Source of the DNA: Spartobacteria bacterium
GTDB lineage: Bacteria > Verrucomicrobiota > Verrucomicrobiia > Chthoniobacterales > UBA6821
Direction of reading: 5' to 3'
Assembly: GCA_947471565.1 (NCBI GenBank)
Contig: CANIVT010000002.1
Coordinates: 1-64,000, forward strand
DNA: 64,000 nucleotides
This document shows, in pieces, positions 39,748-48,141 of this stretch; the first letter of the stretch is position 1; each line of letters opens with the position of its first letter. The notes beneath the pieces are model-generated. The model ran no database searches. It was not told the DNA's origin and was given only the letters and a program-made list of their open reading frames with translations. Made by a program: the position numbers and the translations under genes.

Positions 39748-39781
39748 CCCTTGGTCATCCCCCCTTTCGGGGAGGACACCC

Positions 39782-40243
39782 ATGACTCTCGCCAGCCTGC
39801 TCTCCGAGGATCAGATCATTCCCTCGATGGCGGCCACCGACAGGTGGCAGGCCATCGGGGAGATCGTCGACCGCCTCGTGGCCTGCGGCAGACTCGAGGC
39901 ATCCCATCGCGAAGAGGCGGTCGCCGCGTTGCGACATCGCGAGGAGACTATGAGCACTGGTGTCGGTTTTGGCATCGCCATCCCGCATGCAAGCTGTGAC
40001 GCGGTATCCGAGGTGACCGCCTGTTTCGGCCGTTCCTCGGCTGGAATTGACTTCGAGTCGCTTGACGGGAAGCCGGTTCACTTCATCGTGCTCTTCCTTG
40101 TTCCCAAAGACCAGTTCCAGACCCATCTCAGGACACTCGCCGCGATTGCCAAGTTTCTGAATGACCCCAATGTCCGCAAAGAACTCGGTGAGGCCATCGA
40201 CGCGAAGTCGATCCTTGCGGTCTTTGGAAGGAAGAGACCGTAA
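39782..40243 (+). CDS. PTS EIIA domain protein (fructose/nitrogen type, PtsN-like)
   Basis: A 153-residue stand-alone EIIA domain. The phospho-acceptor is His69 in GVGFGIAIPHAS, preceded by the family block AVAALRHREETMSTGVG. The C-terminal part has PVHFIVLFLVPKDQFQTHLRTLA. It is probably regulatory, like EIIA-Ntr, because no EIIB/EIIC or HPr is nearby. The start is supported by one of the few strong Shine-Dalgarno motifs in the window, GGAGG at 39771-39775. It follows tsf closely and may be cotranscribed with the translation genes. Confidence 0.88.
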   Translation: MTLASLLSEDQIIPSMAATDRWQAIGEIVDRLVACGRLEASHREEAVAALRHREETMSTGVGFGIAIPHASCDAVSEVTACFGRSSAGIDFESLDGKPVHFIVLFLVPKDQFQTHLRTLAAIAKFLNDPNVRKELGEAIDAKSILAVFGRKRP

Positions 40244-40371
40244 GCCGTGCGGCTTTCGGGAGGCTGTTAGCGATTTCGACTGAAGACTGTTAGGAAATCC
40301 TCGGAGAAAAACTGAGTGGCTGAATCGGGCCGATTGTTGCGCTTGAAACAAGCTTCTGTATCGAAACCTAT

Positions 40372-40399
40372 AGCCTTCAGTCTTTAGTCTTCAGCCTAT
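40372..40399 (+). repeat. Four tandem heptanucleotide repeats just before argS
   Basis: AGCCTTC-AGTCTTT-AGTCTTC-AGCCTAT runs for 28 bases without interruption and ends four bases before the argS ATG. The consensus AGYCTTY recurs before aroB (minus strand) and near 53701. It takes the place where a ribosome binding site would be expected; none is seen. Confidence 0.65.
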
Positions 40400-40403
40400 T
40401 CCT

Positions 40404-42116
40404 ATGTCTTTACAAGCCACCCTTTCCGTACGCGTTGCCTCTGCTCTTCAGGCGGCGGGTATCGAGGACTCGCTTGCCGTGGTCATGCCTTCGGTCGACA
40501 CACGCTTCGGCGACTACCAGACCAACGCGGCGATGGTCGCAGCCAAGGCCCTCAAAAAGAATCCACGCGAGTTGGCGGCCTCGATTCTCTCCCATCTCCA
40601 TGTTGAAGATCTCTGCGAGGTCCCGACGGTGGCGGGTGCCGGCTTTATCAACTTTAAGGTCCTCGACGCGACACTCTCTGAGGCCCTCAACGGAGTCCGC
40701 GGCGACGGGCGTCTCGGGGTGATCCCAGTCGGTTCGCCAAAGACGATCATCATCGATTTTAGTTCGCCTAATGTTGCCAAACCGATGCATGTCGGCCACA
40801 TCCGCAGCACCATCCTCGGGGATTCGCTGGCCAGAATCGCCCGCCGTCTCGGTCACCGGGTCGTCACCGACAACCACATCGGCGACTGGGGAACCCAGTT
40901 CGGCAAGGTGATCCATGGATGGAAGCATCTCCTCAATGCGGAAGCGCTTGAGAAGGCCCCGATAGCGGAACTTGTCCGCCTCTACCGTGAGGTCAATTCC
41001 GCCGAGGAAAATAATCCAGGCCTCAAAGAGACCGTCCGCCACGAACTCGTGAAGCTACAGCAGGGTGATCCTGAAAACCTTGAAATTTGGAAACAGGCAG
41101 TAGCCCTGTCTTGGAAGGAATTCGAGCGACTCTACGGCCTGCTCGACATCACCTTTGACGAACGCCTTGGGGAGAGTTTTTACAACGATGCTCTGGCACC
41201 GCTGGTGGAGCGTCTCTTGAACGAAGAGATCGCCGAAAAGAGTGAAGGAGCCGTTTGTGTCTTTTTCCGTGGAAGCCCGGAACTGGAGGAGAAGCCATGC
41301 CTCATCCGCAAGAGCGACGGCGGTTTCCTTTACGCGACCACCGACCTCGCGACTCTTGAATACCGTGAGCAACGCTGGAAACCGGATGCCGTCTGGTATG
41401 TGACCGGTGCACCCCAGCAACTGCACTTCGAGCAAGTTTTCGCCACGGCCCGCCGCATGGGAGTGACGACGGATCTGCGTCATATCGCCTTCGGCAGCAT
41501 CCTCGGCGAGGACCGGAAGATGATGAAGACCCGTTCGGGGGAAAACGTCGAACTCGGGGGACTTCTGTCCGAGGCTATTGAGCGTGCGTTGACCGTGGTC
41601 GCTGAGAAAAATCCCGATCTTTCAAAGGATCAGCAGGAGGAAGTAGCGCGGATCATCGGCCTCGGTGCGGTGAAGTACGCTGATCTGATGCAGCACCGCC
41701 TTACCGACTACGTCTTTTCCTGGGATAAGATGCTCTCCTTTCAGGGGAACACCGCTCCCTATCTGCAGAACGCGTACGTCCGGATCCGCTCGATCTTCCG
41801 CAAGGCGGAGGCCGAAGGAATTTCAACCGCGGTCTCCCCGATTGTCATCGCCGATCTGGCCGAGCGGGCTCTTGCCCTTCAGATTATCCAGTTTAGCGAG
41901 GTTCTCTACACCGTTTTGGAAGACCAGCGCCCCAATCTCCTCTGTCTCTACCTTTACGAACTGGCGGATCGCTTCCATAAGTTCTACGAGGCTTGTCCGG
42001 TCATCAAGTCCGGGGGGGATGTGCGCGCGTCTCGCCTTACCCTGGCTGGATTGACGGCTGATATTCTGAGGGATGGGCTCGGCCTCTTGGGAATTCGCGT
42101 TCCCGAGAGAATGTAG
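40404..42116 (+). CDS. argS: Arginyl-tRNA synthetase
   Basis: A class I synthetase of 570 residues. The HIGH-type motif is HVGH in KPMHVGHIRSTILGDS, and the KMSKS-type loop is KMMKT in GEDRKMMKTRSGENVE. An N-terminal additional domain (about 1-110) and a C-terminal DALR anticodon-binding domain (YLYELADRFHKFYEACPV) are present. The length and order are normal for bacterial ArgS. Heptamer repeats sit directly upstream. The ending VPERM is the normal ArgS C-terminus. Confidence 0.98.
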   Translation: MSLQATLSVRVASALQAAGIEDSLAVVMPSVDTRFGDYQTNAAMVAAKALKKNPRELAASILSHLHVEDLCEVPTVAGAGFINFKVLDATLSEALNGVRGDGRLGVIPVGSPKTIIIDFSSPNVAKPMHVGHIRSTILGDSLARIARRLGHRVVTDNHIGDWGTQFGKVIHGWKHLLNAEALEKAPIAELVRLYREVNSAEENNPGLKETVRHELVKLQQGDPENLEIWKQAVALSWKEFERLYGLLDITFDERLGESFYNDALAPLVERLLNEEIAEKSEGAVCVFFRGSPELEEKPCLIRKSDGGFLYATTDLATLEYREQRWKPDAVWYVTGAPQQLHFEQVFATARRMGVTTDLRHIAFGSILGEDRKMMKTRSGENVELGGLLSEAIERALTVVAEKNPDLSKDQQEEVARIIGLGAVKYADLMQHRLTDYVFSWDKMLSFQGNTAPYLQNAYVRIRSIFRKAEAEGISTAVSPIVIADLAERALALQIIQFSEVLYTVLEDQRPNLLCLYLYELADRFHKFYEACPVIKSGGDVRASRLTLAGLTADILRDGLGLLGIRVPERM

Positions 42117-42199
42117 GCTCGGATACAGCTCAGGGATGAGTGTCACACGGGCCTTCTTGACCTTCGGGGACGAAGGATTATTCAGCAGTCTCAGTTTTA

Positions 42200-42273
42200 G
42201 GAAGGGTGGCTGAGCTTGGTTTAAGGCACACGACTCGAAATCGAACGTGGGGTAATTCCCACCGTGGGTTCGA
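42200..42273 (+). pseudogene. Truncated tRNA-Ser copy
   Basis: These 74 bases match the functional tRNA-Ser at 42440-42513 with one mismatch (A at 42230 for T). The match stops in the T loop (GGTTCGA), so the 3' T-stem strand and acceptor strand are missing. The mismatch also breaks an anticodon-stem pair. The copy is 240 bases upstream of the intact gene and its end abuts the structured repeat at 42272. Confidence 0.8.
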
Positions 42274-42395
42274 TCACCATGCCGCGATGAGCGGCAATTT
42301 GAATGGGCGAAGCCATTCCGTAGCACCTTGGCGCAGCCAAGGAAATCCTACCCCGCAGGGGGCAAGGAGGAGAACCCACTTCTAGAATGGTGATC
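42272..42395. repeat. Structured repeat with 9-bp terminal inverted repeats beside tRNA-Ser
   Basis: The 124-base element is bounded by GATCACCAT (42272-42280) and ATGGTGATC (42387-42395). It contains a GCCGC/GCGGC hairpin (42281-42295), the linker GCGAAGCCATT (42307-42317), a CCTTGG/CCAAGG hairpin (42326-42342) and then ATCCT and CCCCG. The same order of hairpin, linker, hairpin, ATCCT and CCCCG occurs at 23106-23199. The gap 42117-42533 holds this element, the two tRNA-Ser copies and nothing coding. Confidence 0.6.
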
Positions 42396-42439
42396 TTGAC
42401 CTCCTCGTGATCTGAATTAAGGTGAATTACCAGTTTTAA

Positions 42440-42531
42440 GGAAGGGTGGCTGAGCTTGGTTTAAGGCACTCGACTCGAAATCGAACGTGGGGTAATTCCC
42501 ACCGTGGGTTCGAATCCCACCCCTTCCGCCA
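42440..42531 (+). tRNA. tRNA-Ser (anticodon CGA), CCA encoded
   Basis: A class II tRNA: GGAAGGG (42440-42446) pairs with CCCTTCC (42521-42527), then discriminator G and an encoded CCA. The anticodon loop CTCGAAA holds CGA. The long variable arm is GTGGG-GTAAT-TCCCAC, and the T arm carries GGTTCGAATCC. One anticodon-stem pair is mismatched (C-A). The gene ends two bases before the convergent aroB stop. Confidence 0.93.
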
Positions 42532-42533
42532 CT

Positions 42534-43613
42534 CTATTTAAGCCTTCTCAGTGCCTCGGTTACGTCTTCGAGGGTCACCTTATTGCTTAGAAAGGCTGTA
42601 CCGAGTTCCTTTGTGAGGACGAAGCGGATGGCTCCACGATCGAATTTTTTGTCGCGGGATAGGGCAGCCAGGATTTTATCCTCGCCGAGGTCGCCGGGTA
42701 CCGATGTTGGCAGGCCGCAGGCTGTGATGATTGCCTTCACCCGATCGGCCTGAGCTTGAGGCAGACCTGCGATGCTGACCGACAGATTGAGGGCGGCGAT
42801 CATGCCGATCGCCACGCATTCACCGTGCGAGAGTGTGCCGTATCCTGCCACGGCTTCGATGGCATGACCGAGGGTATGGCCGAAGTTAAGGAGCGCGCGC
42901 GTTCCCTTGGTCTCAAACTGATCCTCGGCCACGATCCGCGACTTGATCATGGCGTTGTCCGCAATCAGTTGGGAAAGATCACCTGTCCTCGCTGGTGGGA
43001 GTGTCGCGAGCATTGTAGCGTCCGCGATGACGGCATGTTTGATCACCTCGGCCAGTCCCTCGCGGAAGATCCTTTCTGGCAGTGTGTCCAGCAGGGTCGT
43101 ATCGGAAATCACAAGCCGCGGTTGGTGGAAGGTGCCGATCAGGTTCTTGCCCAAGGGGCTGTTGACCCCAGTCTTACCTCCAATCGAGCTGTCGACCTGG
43201 GCGACCACGGTGCTTGGAACCTGGATGATCGGAATGCCCCTGTAATGGATTGAGGCGACGAATCCCGCGAGATCCCCGATCACTCCGCCACCAAGGGCAA
43301 AGAGAACACTCTTACGATCCAATCCGATGGAAATGAGCCGGTCGCAGAGGGAAGCAGCCATTTCCATCGATTTAGAGGCCTCGCCCGCAGGCACAGTAAT
43401 GAGGTGCGCATCGAATCCAGCGTTATTGAGGCTAGCCAGCAGATTTTCTGCATGAAGCGGAGCGACCTGATCATCGGAGATGACCGCACAACGTGATGGG
43501 GTGATGACCTTGGTCGAGAGTGCCCCCGCCTGCTCAAGCAACCCCCTGCCTACAAGGACGTCGTAGGGATTGTCCCGAAGGGCTACGGGAACGGTGAGAT
43601 GTTCTGAGGACAT
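42534..43613 (-). CDS. aroB: 3-Dehydroquinate synthase
   Basis: The second shikimate-pathway enzyme, converting DAHP to 3-dehydroquinate with NAD and a divalent metal. I start at 43613 (MSSEHLTVPVALRDNPYDV); the frame continues upstream to 43661, but that stretch is repeat DNA. The resulting 359 residues fit the family. Key blocks are ALGGGVIGDLAGFVASIHYRG, PSTVVAQVDSSIGGKTGVN, the metal-ligand segment EGLAEVIKHAVI, and NFGHTLGHAIE. It ends head-on against tRNA-Ser, two bases apart. Confidence 0.97.
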   Translation of the reverse strand: MSSEHLTVPVALRDNPYDVLVGRGLLEQAGALSTKVITPSRCAVISDDQVAPLHAENLLASLNNAGFDAHLITVPAGEASKSMEMAASLCDRLISIGLDRKSVLFALGGGVIGDLAGFVASIHYRGIPIIQVPSTVVAQVDSSIGGKTGVNSPLGKNLIGTFHQPRLVISDTTLLDTLPERIFREGLAEVIKHAVIADATMLATLPPARTGDLSQLIADNAMIKSRIVAEDQFETKGTRALLNFGHTLGHAIEAVAGYGTLSHGECVAIGMIAALNLSVSIAGLPQAQADRVKAIITACGLPTSVPGDLGEDKILAALSRDKKFDRGAIRFVLTKELGTAFLSNKVTLEDVTEALRRLK

Positions 43614-43617
43614 TTCA

Positions 43618-43653
43618 AACAGACTGAAGGCTTGGGGGTTAAGGCTGAAGGCA
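43618..43653 (-). repeat. Heptanucleotide repeats just before aroB
   Basis: On the minus strand this reads in sevens: (A)GCCTTC, AGCCTTA, ACCCCCA, AGCCTTC, AGTCTGT, then TTGAA and the aroB ATG. The phase is kept even where one unit has drifted. It is the same consensus and the same distance (about five bases) from the start codon as at argS. Confidence 0.55.
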
Positions 43654-43684
43654 AAAAACAAAAGCCCCCGTCCGGAAAAATCAT

Positions 43685-44323
43685 TTATTTTTCAACCGTC
43701 ACCGGAGTCCCCATCGGAGTCACCTCGAAGAAAATCTTGGCCATTCGGTCGGGCAGGCGGATGCAGCCGTGCGAATCAGGAATACCGGGAAGGAAGCCCG
43801 TATGCATGCCTACCCCGGGAGCGAATTCCATGAACCAAGGCATCGATGATCCCTGGAAATGACAACCCGCAGGCGGCTTATCCTTGGTAGCGTCGACGTT
43901 TTTGACCACGACCGTGCCGCTCACGTCCACAAAGTCGCCGTAGAGGTTGGATGCGTGCTGCTTCTCCTTTTTGCGCACTTTGAAATTCCCGACAGGGGAA
44001 TCATGTCCCTCCCTTCCGGAGGAAATCGCAGAGATGCCGACAAGCTTCCCTCCGCGGTAATAATAGAGTTTCTGTTGACCGATATTGATCACGATGTGGG
44101 CCGAACCCGAGGCGGATTCGCCCGCCCAGTAGGATTCGCGGTCGGCCAAGGAGGCGGTCGATGTCCTGCTCACGATGGATCCGTCCGTTCCAAGATACTG
44201 CGTGACGGACGAATTAAGGCGACCGTCGTAGGATGCGCAGGCTGACAGCAGTGCCGTTACAATAGAGAGCATCATGGCTCCCCGGAAAACCCCGTGTTTT
44301 TCGATCGTATTCGAGTCGTGCAT
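43685..44323 (-). CDS. L,D-transpeptidase-like (YkuD) lipoprotein
   Basis: A third YkuD protein, of 212 residues and a different subfamily from the tandem pair near hemB. A lipobox-like LLSACAS puts the lipidation cysteine at 29. The domain starts at AHIVINIGQQKLYYYRGGKL (about 75-94), with GREGHDSPVGNFKV and the catalytic PDSHGCIRLPD (Cys187; His174 in GVGMHTGF). It probably acts on peptidoglycan at the outer membrane side. It shares the strand with aroB but the repeat-rich gap suggests separate translation control. Confidence 0.88.
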   Translation of the reverse strand: MHDSNTIEKHGVFRGAMMLSIVTALLSACASYDGRLNSSVTQYLGTDGSIVSRTSTASLADRESYWAGESASGSAHIVINIGQQKLYYYRGGKLVGISAISSGREGHDSPVGNFKVRKKEKQHASNLYGDFVDVSGTVVVKNVDATKDKPPAGCHFQGSSMPWFMEFAPGVGMHTGFLPGIPDSHGCIRLPDRMAKIFFEVTPMGTPVTVEK

Positions 44324-44403
44324 GGAAGTTCAGAAGAATTAGTTATCGACCGGAAATGGCGGGCGTCAAGCGACTCCTTGTGGAATTTCCGCCAATCATT
44401 TTC

Positions 44404-45450
44404 TTAATCGATCCTGGATGAGGGAAGCACAGGCGGATTGCTCGGTCCTGCTGTCTGGGGCTTCGGCGTGGGAGATATCCCGGGCTTATTGGTCGGTTGT
44501 TTGGCGGAATTCTTGGATGGGGGTGACGGCGATTTTTCCGGTGTCAGCGAGGGGATGGGGGCATCGAGGGCCACGGGCCGATCGGAGAGCTTTGGGATCA
44601 CTGCGGGTGTGGGTGGGGCCTTGGGATCATACGGGATGCCACCTTGGACAGCCACCGTGCCATCATTCGCCCGCACAAGGCGTGGTCTATCCTTGGGGGC
44701 GCTGTAGGTCAACCGCTGGAGGATTTTCCCGTCCAGACCGACCTTTGAGTAGATGAATTCACGGGGAATGTTGTTCTGGAGGATATGAATCCCGTTTTCA
44801 GCATCGAGCTGGATCTCCGGTTTCCCAAATGAAATGCAGTCTCCCAGCCTGTGAGTGCAGTAGATGACGCCGGCCTGTTTGTCCTCGATACGCAGGTAAA
44901 GATCCGTCCTGTCGGCCAGTCGGTGGGTCAGCAGGTTGATGGTCCTGGTGGCACCCGCAATGCCCACCCCGCCCGGCACCCCCACGGTCTGCTGCCAAAT
45001 CAAGCGTCCCTCGGTAATCTCAACCGTGAGAGGCGGGCTGGTGAAGTAGGAGGAAAGTTCGGCGGCGTAGACACTGGCCCTGATCCGGTAGCTGCCAAGA
45101 TCACCCAGGGGATAAAGCTGGGTGAGGTTCACCGTGCGGGTGATGGAGTCCCCCGGTTCGATTTGGATGGGGGCGATCTCGTACTCTGGATCACTTGGGG
45201 GGATCGGTCGGCCATCCAAGGTCTCGATCTGGAAACCAAACCACTTTTTTGCCTGCACGTCGGCTAGTAGAAGCCGGGCTCCCGTCAGGTTGGTGATCCT
45301 GACGGTCGCCAGCAGCGGCTCGTAAGCCACGAAGATGGTCCTCTTGATGGAGAGATCCACCGTGACCTGCGCCCTCAGGAGAGCCGATGAGAACAGCATC
45401 ATGAGGAGCGCCGCTAGCAGGGCGGTCGGGCGAGGAAGGCGTGAGCGCAC
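44404..45450 (-). CDS. Exported protein of unknown function with Pro/Ser-rich tail
   Basis: A 348-residue protein with a signal peptide (about 8-27, ending LLRAQ). The middle (30-250) is beta-rich, with an Ig-like segment (KRTIFVAYEPLLATVRITNLTGARL) and YRIRASVYAAELSSYF, and resembles an exported beta-sandwich of the kind that follows HtrA-type clusters. It holds two cysteines at about 200-206. The last 70 residues are a Pro/Ser/Lys tail. I do not recognise a family. It is the last gene of the ExbB-HtrA minus-strand run. Confidence 0.75.
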   Translation of the reverse strand: MRSRLPRPTALLAALLMMLFSSALLRAQVTVDLSIKRTIFVAYEPLLATVRITNLTGARLLLADVQAKKWFGFQIETLDGRPIPPSDPEYEIAPIQIEPGDSITRTVNLTQLYPLGDLGSYRIRASVYAAELSSYFTSPPLTVEITEGRLIWQQTVGVPGGVGIAGATRTINLLTHRLADRTDLYLRIEDKQAGVIYCTHRLGDCISFGKPEIQLDAENGIHILQNNIPREFIYSKVGLDGKILQRLTYSAPKDRPRLVRANDGTVAVQGGIPYDPKAPPTPAVIPKLSDRPVALDAPIPSLTPEKSPSPPSKNSAKQPTNKPGISPTPKPQTAGPSNPPVLPSSRID

Positions 45451-45466
45451 GAGGCTTTAAAGGTCC

Positions 45467-46237
45467 TTAGGGTTCGTCCAAACCAATGAAGTATTTGGGT
45501 TCGAAAAGTTTTTTCAGTTTTGGGGGATCCGCCCGGCAATCCTGCAGGTCGCCCTTGTAGTAAATCGCCACGACATAGCCTGCAAAACGGACGTCGGGAT
45601 CAGCCGTGTCGGAAAGATAGCGAACCTCGAGGAGTTCTGGTTTCCCGTTCTTCCAGTCCACGGGGGCACTCAGCCAGCGGGAGGTCACTTGGGCCTTGCT
45701 CGGGACAATTTCCCCGTTCTGCTCGTCATAGAAATAGACCTGCACCTTGACCTGGGGAACATCGATCGCTTCGCGTGAACGTGACTTGATCGCCAACTGC
45801 AGGGTTTTGGAACCGCCTTCGGTTCCCTTGAGGTCGGCATTAAGGATCTCAATCACTGCACCGTCGGGGGAAGCCGCATCGGAGGGGGGCTGTCGGAACG
45901 GCCGGTCGGTGGACTCGGAGCCTGGTACGGTTGGTGCCGAGTTTTGCTGATCCGCAGGTTCCGGAGCAGTAGTAGCAGCGGGCGACTCGGCTACGGTTTT
46001 GACTGGGTTGGAATGAGCGTTTGGTGGTTGCGAGTCGGGAGGCAAAGTTGCCTGTTGCAGGGAGGAAGGTTGGGACAAGGGTTCCGATTTCCTCATCGTC
46101 GAGGCTACTTTGGGAGCAAGACCCACCGCCCCCACAAGCAGTTCCACTACGGCCACGATTCCAAGCACCCAATAGGCGACGACGAGTGATCGGTCGCTCC
46201 GGGTGCCGGTGGTTCCTGTCAGCAGTTCCGTGGGCAT
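45467..46237 (-). CDS. Single-pass membrane protein of unknown function
   Basis: A 256-residue protein with one hydrophobic segment at about 19-42 (LVVAYWVLGIVAVVELLVGAV). A Pro/Ser/Gln/Ala-rich linker (50-120) is followed by a compact C-terminal domain of about 125-250 (KTLQLAIKSRSREAIDVPQVKVQVYFYD, EVRYLSDTADPDVRFAGYVVAIYYKG). The layout is that of an inner-membrane-anchored periplasmic protein. No enzyme motif was found. It lies between the htrA-like gene and the beta-sandwich gene. Confidence 0.75.
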   Translation of the reverse strand: MPTELLTGTTGTRSDRSLVVAYWVLGIVAVVELLVGAVGLAPKVASTMRKSEPLSQPSSLQQATLPPDSQPPNAHSNPVKTVAESPAATTAPEPADQQNSAPTVPGSESTDRPFRQPPSDAASPDGAVIEILNADLKGTEGGSKTLQLAIKSRSREAIDVPQVKVQVYFYDEQNGEIVPSKAQVTSRWLSAPVDWKNGKPELLEVRYLSDTADPDVRFAGYVVAIYYKGDLQDCRADPPKLKKLFEPKYFIGLDEP

Positions 46238-46288
46238 GTCAGAAGGAGACTCTAGGGGCTTGGAGTGACCTTTCGCAAGCGTGCCCGA

Positions 46289-47464
46289 TCAGCTTTCGGG
46301 CTCTTCCTCCATGGTCACGCTTGCTTCCATGGGTTTTCCCCCGCGAAGAAAGCCCAAGGTGACCGGGGATCCGATTCCCGTCCCTGCTACCCGGATCCTG
46401 AGGTCATTGCCATCGCGGATGTGCTGGCCGTTGAAGGAGACGATCACATCCCCGCTGGCAAGGCCGGCACGATTCGCCGGTGAACCCGCCATGGTAGCCG
46501 CCACGAGGGCACCGTGGCTGTCTGGGAGCCCGAGTTGGTCGGCAAGTCGCTGATTCAGCGGCCTCATCACCACGCCTAGCCACGGATGAATGACACGCCC
46601 GTTGTGGACGATCTCCTCGTAGGTCCGTCGCGCGACGTTGGAGGGGATGGCAAATCCGATGCCCTCCGATCCTCCGCTGTGGCTAAGGATGAAGTTGTTG
46701 ATCCCGATTACCCGGCCATGAATGTCGATCAGCGGTCCGCCTGAGTTGCCGGGATTGATCGTGGTGCTGGTCTGAAAAAATTCGTTGGCCGCCTCGCTGG
46801 TCGTGCGCCGCCCCTTGGCGCTGATGATTCCCTGCGTCACCGTTTCCTGAAGCCCGAATGGGTTGCCCACGGCGAAGACCATCTGACCCACGCGTACTTT
46901 CTCGGAATCACCGAAGGCAATGGGGATCAGGCCCTCACCCTCGATCTTGAGCACGGCGATGTCGGAACGGGGATCCGCTCCCGCAAGTCTCGCAGGGAGT
47001 GTCCGCCCATCACTGAGTTGGACCGTGACCTGAGAGGCTCCCTTGACGACATGCCAGTTGGTCACGATGTGACCCTCGGGTGAGACGATCATTCCCGAAC
47101 CGACCTGAGTGAGAGGGCGGACCGGACCGCGGGTGAGGCCGAAAAACTGCCTGACCATCGCCTCACGGTCCGGGGCGGTCACCGTATTAATACTAACCAC
47201 CGAGGGGATCACATGGTCCACGAGATCAGTGAACTCACGGTCCATGAGCTCCAGGGAACGTCCCGAGGCGAGCGGTTCCCTGTCTCCGGCAGACCACGGG
47301 GCGGCACTTCCACGGGAAATCTGCGGGTAGGAAATGCCTGGAGGTCTGGTCAGTCGCCAGAAAGCGACGACTCCCACCAGTAGGGCGAGGGCCAGCACGA
47401 AAAGCAGGAATGCGGGGAGATTGCCCCGTGGCTTGATCGCGAGCCGGGAGAGTTTGCGTTTCAC
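46289..47464 (-). CDS. Membrane-anchored HtrA/DegS-type serine protease with PDZ domain
   Basis: A 391-residue trypsin-like protease anchored by one transmembrane helix (about 17-37). The catalytic triad is His138 (TNWHVV), Asp168 (RSDIAVL) and Ser241 (NPGNSGGP). One PDZ domain covers about 300-385 (AGSPANRAGLASGDVIVSFNGQ). A single PDZ and an N-terminal anchor make it DegS-like in layout; a DegP-type soluble role is less likely. Its start overlaps the upstream gene's stop (ATGA), so it belongs to the ExbB-ExbD-TPR operon. It may cut envelope proteins in response to stress. Confidence 0.92.
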   Translation of the reverse strand: MKRKLSRLAIKPRGNLPAFLLFVLALALLVGVVAFWRLTRPPGISYPQISRGSAAPWSAGDREPLASGRSLELMDREFTDLVDHVIPSVVSINTVTAPDREAMVRQFFGLTRGPVRPLTQVGSGMIVSPEGHIVTNWHVVKGASQVTVQLSDGRTLPARLAGADPRSDIAVLKIEGEGLIPIAFGDSEKVRVGQMVFAVGNPFGLQETVTQGIISAKGRRTTSEAANEFFQTSTTINPGNSGGPLIDIHGRVIGINNFILSHSGGSEGIGFAIPSNVARRTYEEIVHNGRVIHPWLGVVMRPLNQRLADQLGLPDSHGALVAATMAGSPANRAGLASGDVIVSFNGQHIRDGNDLRIRVAGTGIGSPVTLGFLRGGKPMEASVTMEEEPES

Positions 47465-48141
47465 TGGGCCGGATCGAGGACGAGTCCCGACAGAACCGCC
47501 TCACGGAGATCGCGCAGTGCGGGCGCCTCATCTTTGGCCGATTGCCAGAGGATGACGGCGACGGTGCCGGTCTGATCATTGGAGCGAAGCACCTCGGTGA
47601 CCTGGAGGGGAGTGTCGGTCTGGACGGGGAATTCAAAGCGGATTTCCCGGTAGGCTCCGGTGGTCGAATCGGAGATAGGGGACGCCTCCTCGCCCGCCTT
47701 TTCGCGGGCTTCCCTGGCGATGCCCAGGGCGTAGTCCCCTGCCTTTATTCCGGAATCCTTGGCCCCGTTTCGGTCGATGGTCATGCTCAGGCCAGTGGTC
47801 CAGGAATCATTCTCGCTCGTGATCTTTTCTCGGACGGCTAGCAGCACATCCCCCTCCAGCAACTTTCCGGGAAGAAAGGTCCAGTCGGAAGGAATCGAGA
47901 TTTTTCCTCGGATGCCTGGAATGTCACGAGCGACAAGGGCTTCCTTTGCCGGGTTGGCCTTTGTGGAGGAAGAAATAGGTGCCGGGGAGTTGGCGGGGGA
48001 AGCAGTCGCCTTTGCTGAGGGGGTTGCCGGCGCGGGAGACGGCGAAGGGGAAGGGGAAGGATTTGCAGCGCCAAGGTCGGAAAGAACCGAGACTACTGAG
48101 AGTAGTACGGCAATCTTCAGGTGATGCGGTCGGCCATTCAT
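47461..48141 (-). CDS. Exported protein of unknown function, Ala/Pro/Ser-rich N-terminus
   Basis: A 226-residue protein with a signal peptide (about 8-25) and a long low-complexity stretch of Pro, Ser and Ala (27-65). The folded part (about 75-225) has GIRGKISIPSDWTFLPGKLLEGDVLLAVREK, SWTTGLSMTIDR and a C-terminal VTEVLRSNDQTGTVAVILW. The order of strands recalls PsbP/DcrB-like domains, but I cannot confirm it. It overlaps its neighbours by four bases on each side (ATGA), so it is tightly coupled to the TPR and protease genes. Confidence 0.78.
   Translation of the reverse strand: MNGRPHHLKIAVLLSVVSVLSDLGAANPSPSPSPSPAPATPSAKATASPANSPAPISSSTKANPAKEALVARDIPGIRGKISIPSDWTFLPGKLLEGDVLLAVREKITSENDSWTTGLSMTIDRNGAKDSGIKAGDYALGIAREAREKAGEEASPISDSTTGAYREIRFEFPVQTDTPLQVTEVLRSNDQTGTVAVILWQSAKDEAPALRDLREAVLSGLVLDPAQ

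Noticed and set aside
39756-39776. CCCC/GGGG hairpin after tsf as terminator
   Set aside because: No T run; its right arm includes the GGAGG used as the EIIA ribosome binding site.
38833-39783. 316-residue open frame antisense to tsf
   Set aside because: Antisense shadow of tsf with no family match by eye.
42200-42273. Functional second tRNA-Ser
   Set aside because: Acceptor and T-stem 3' strands are missing and an anticodon-stem pair is broken.
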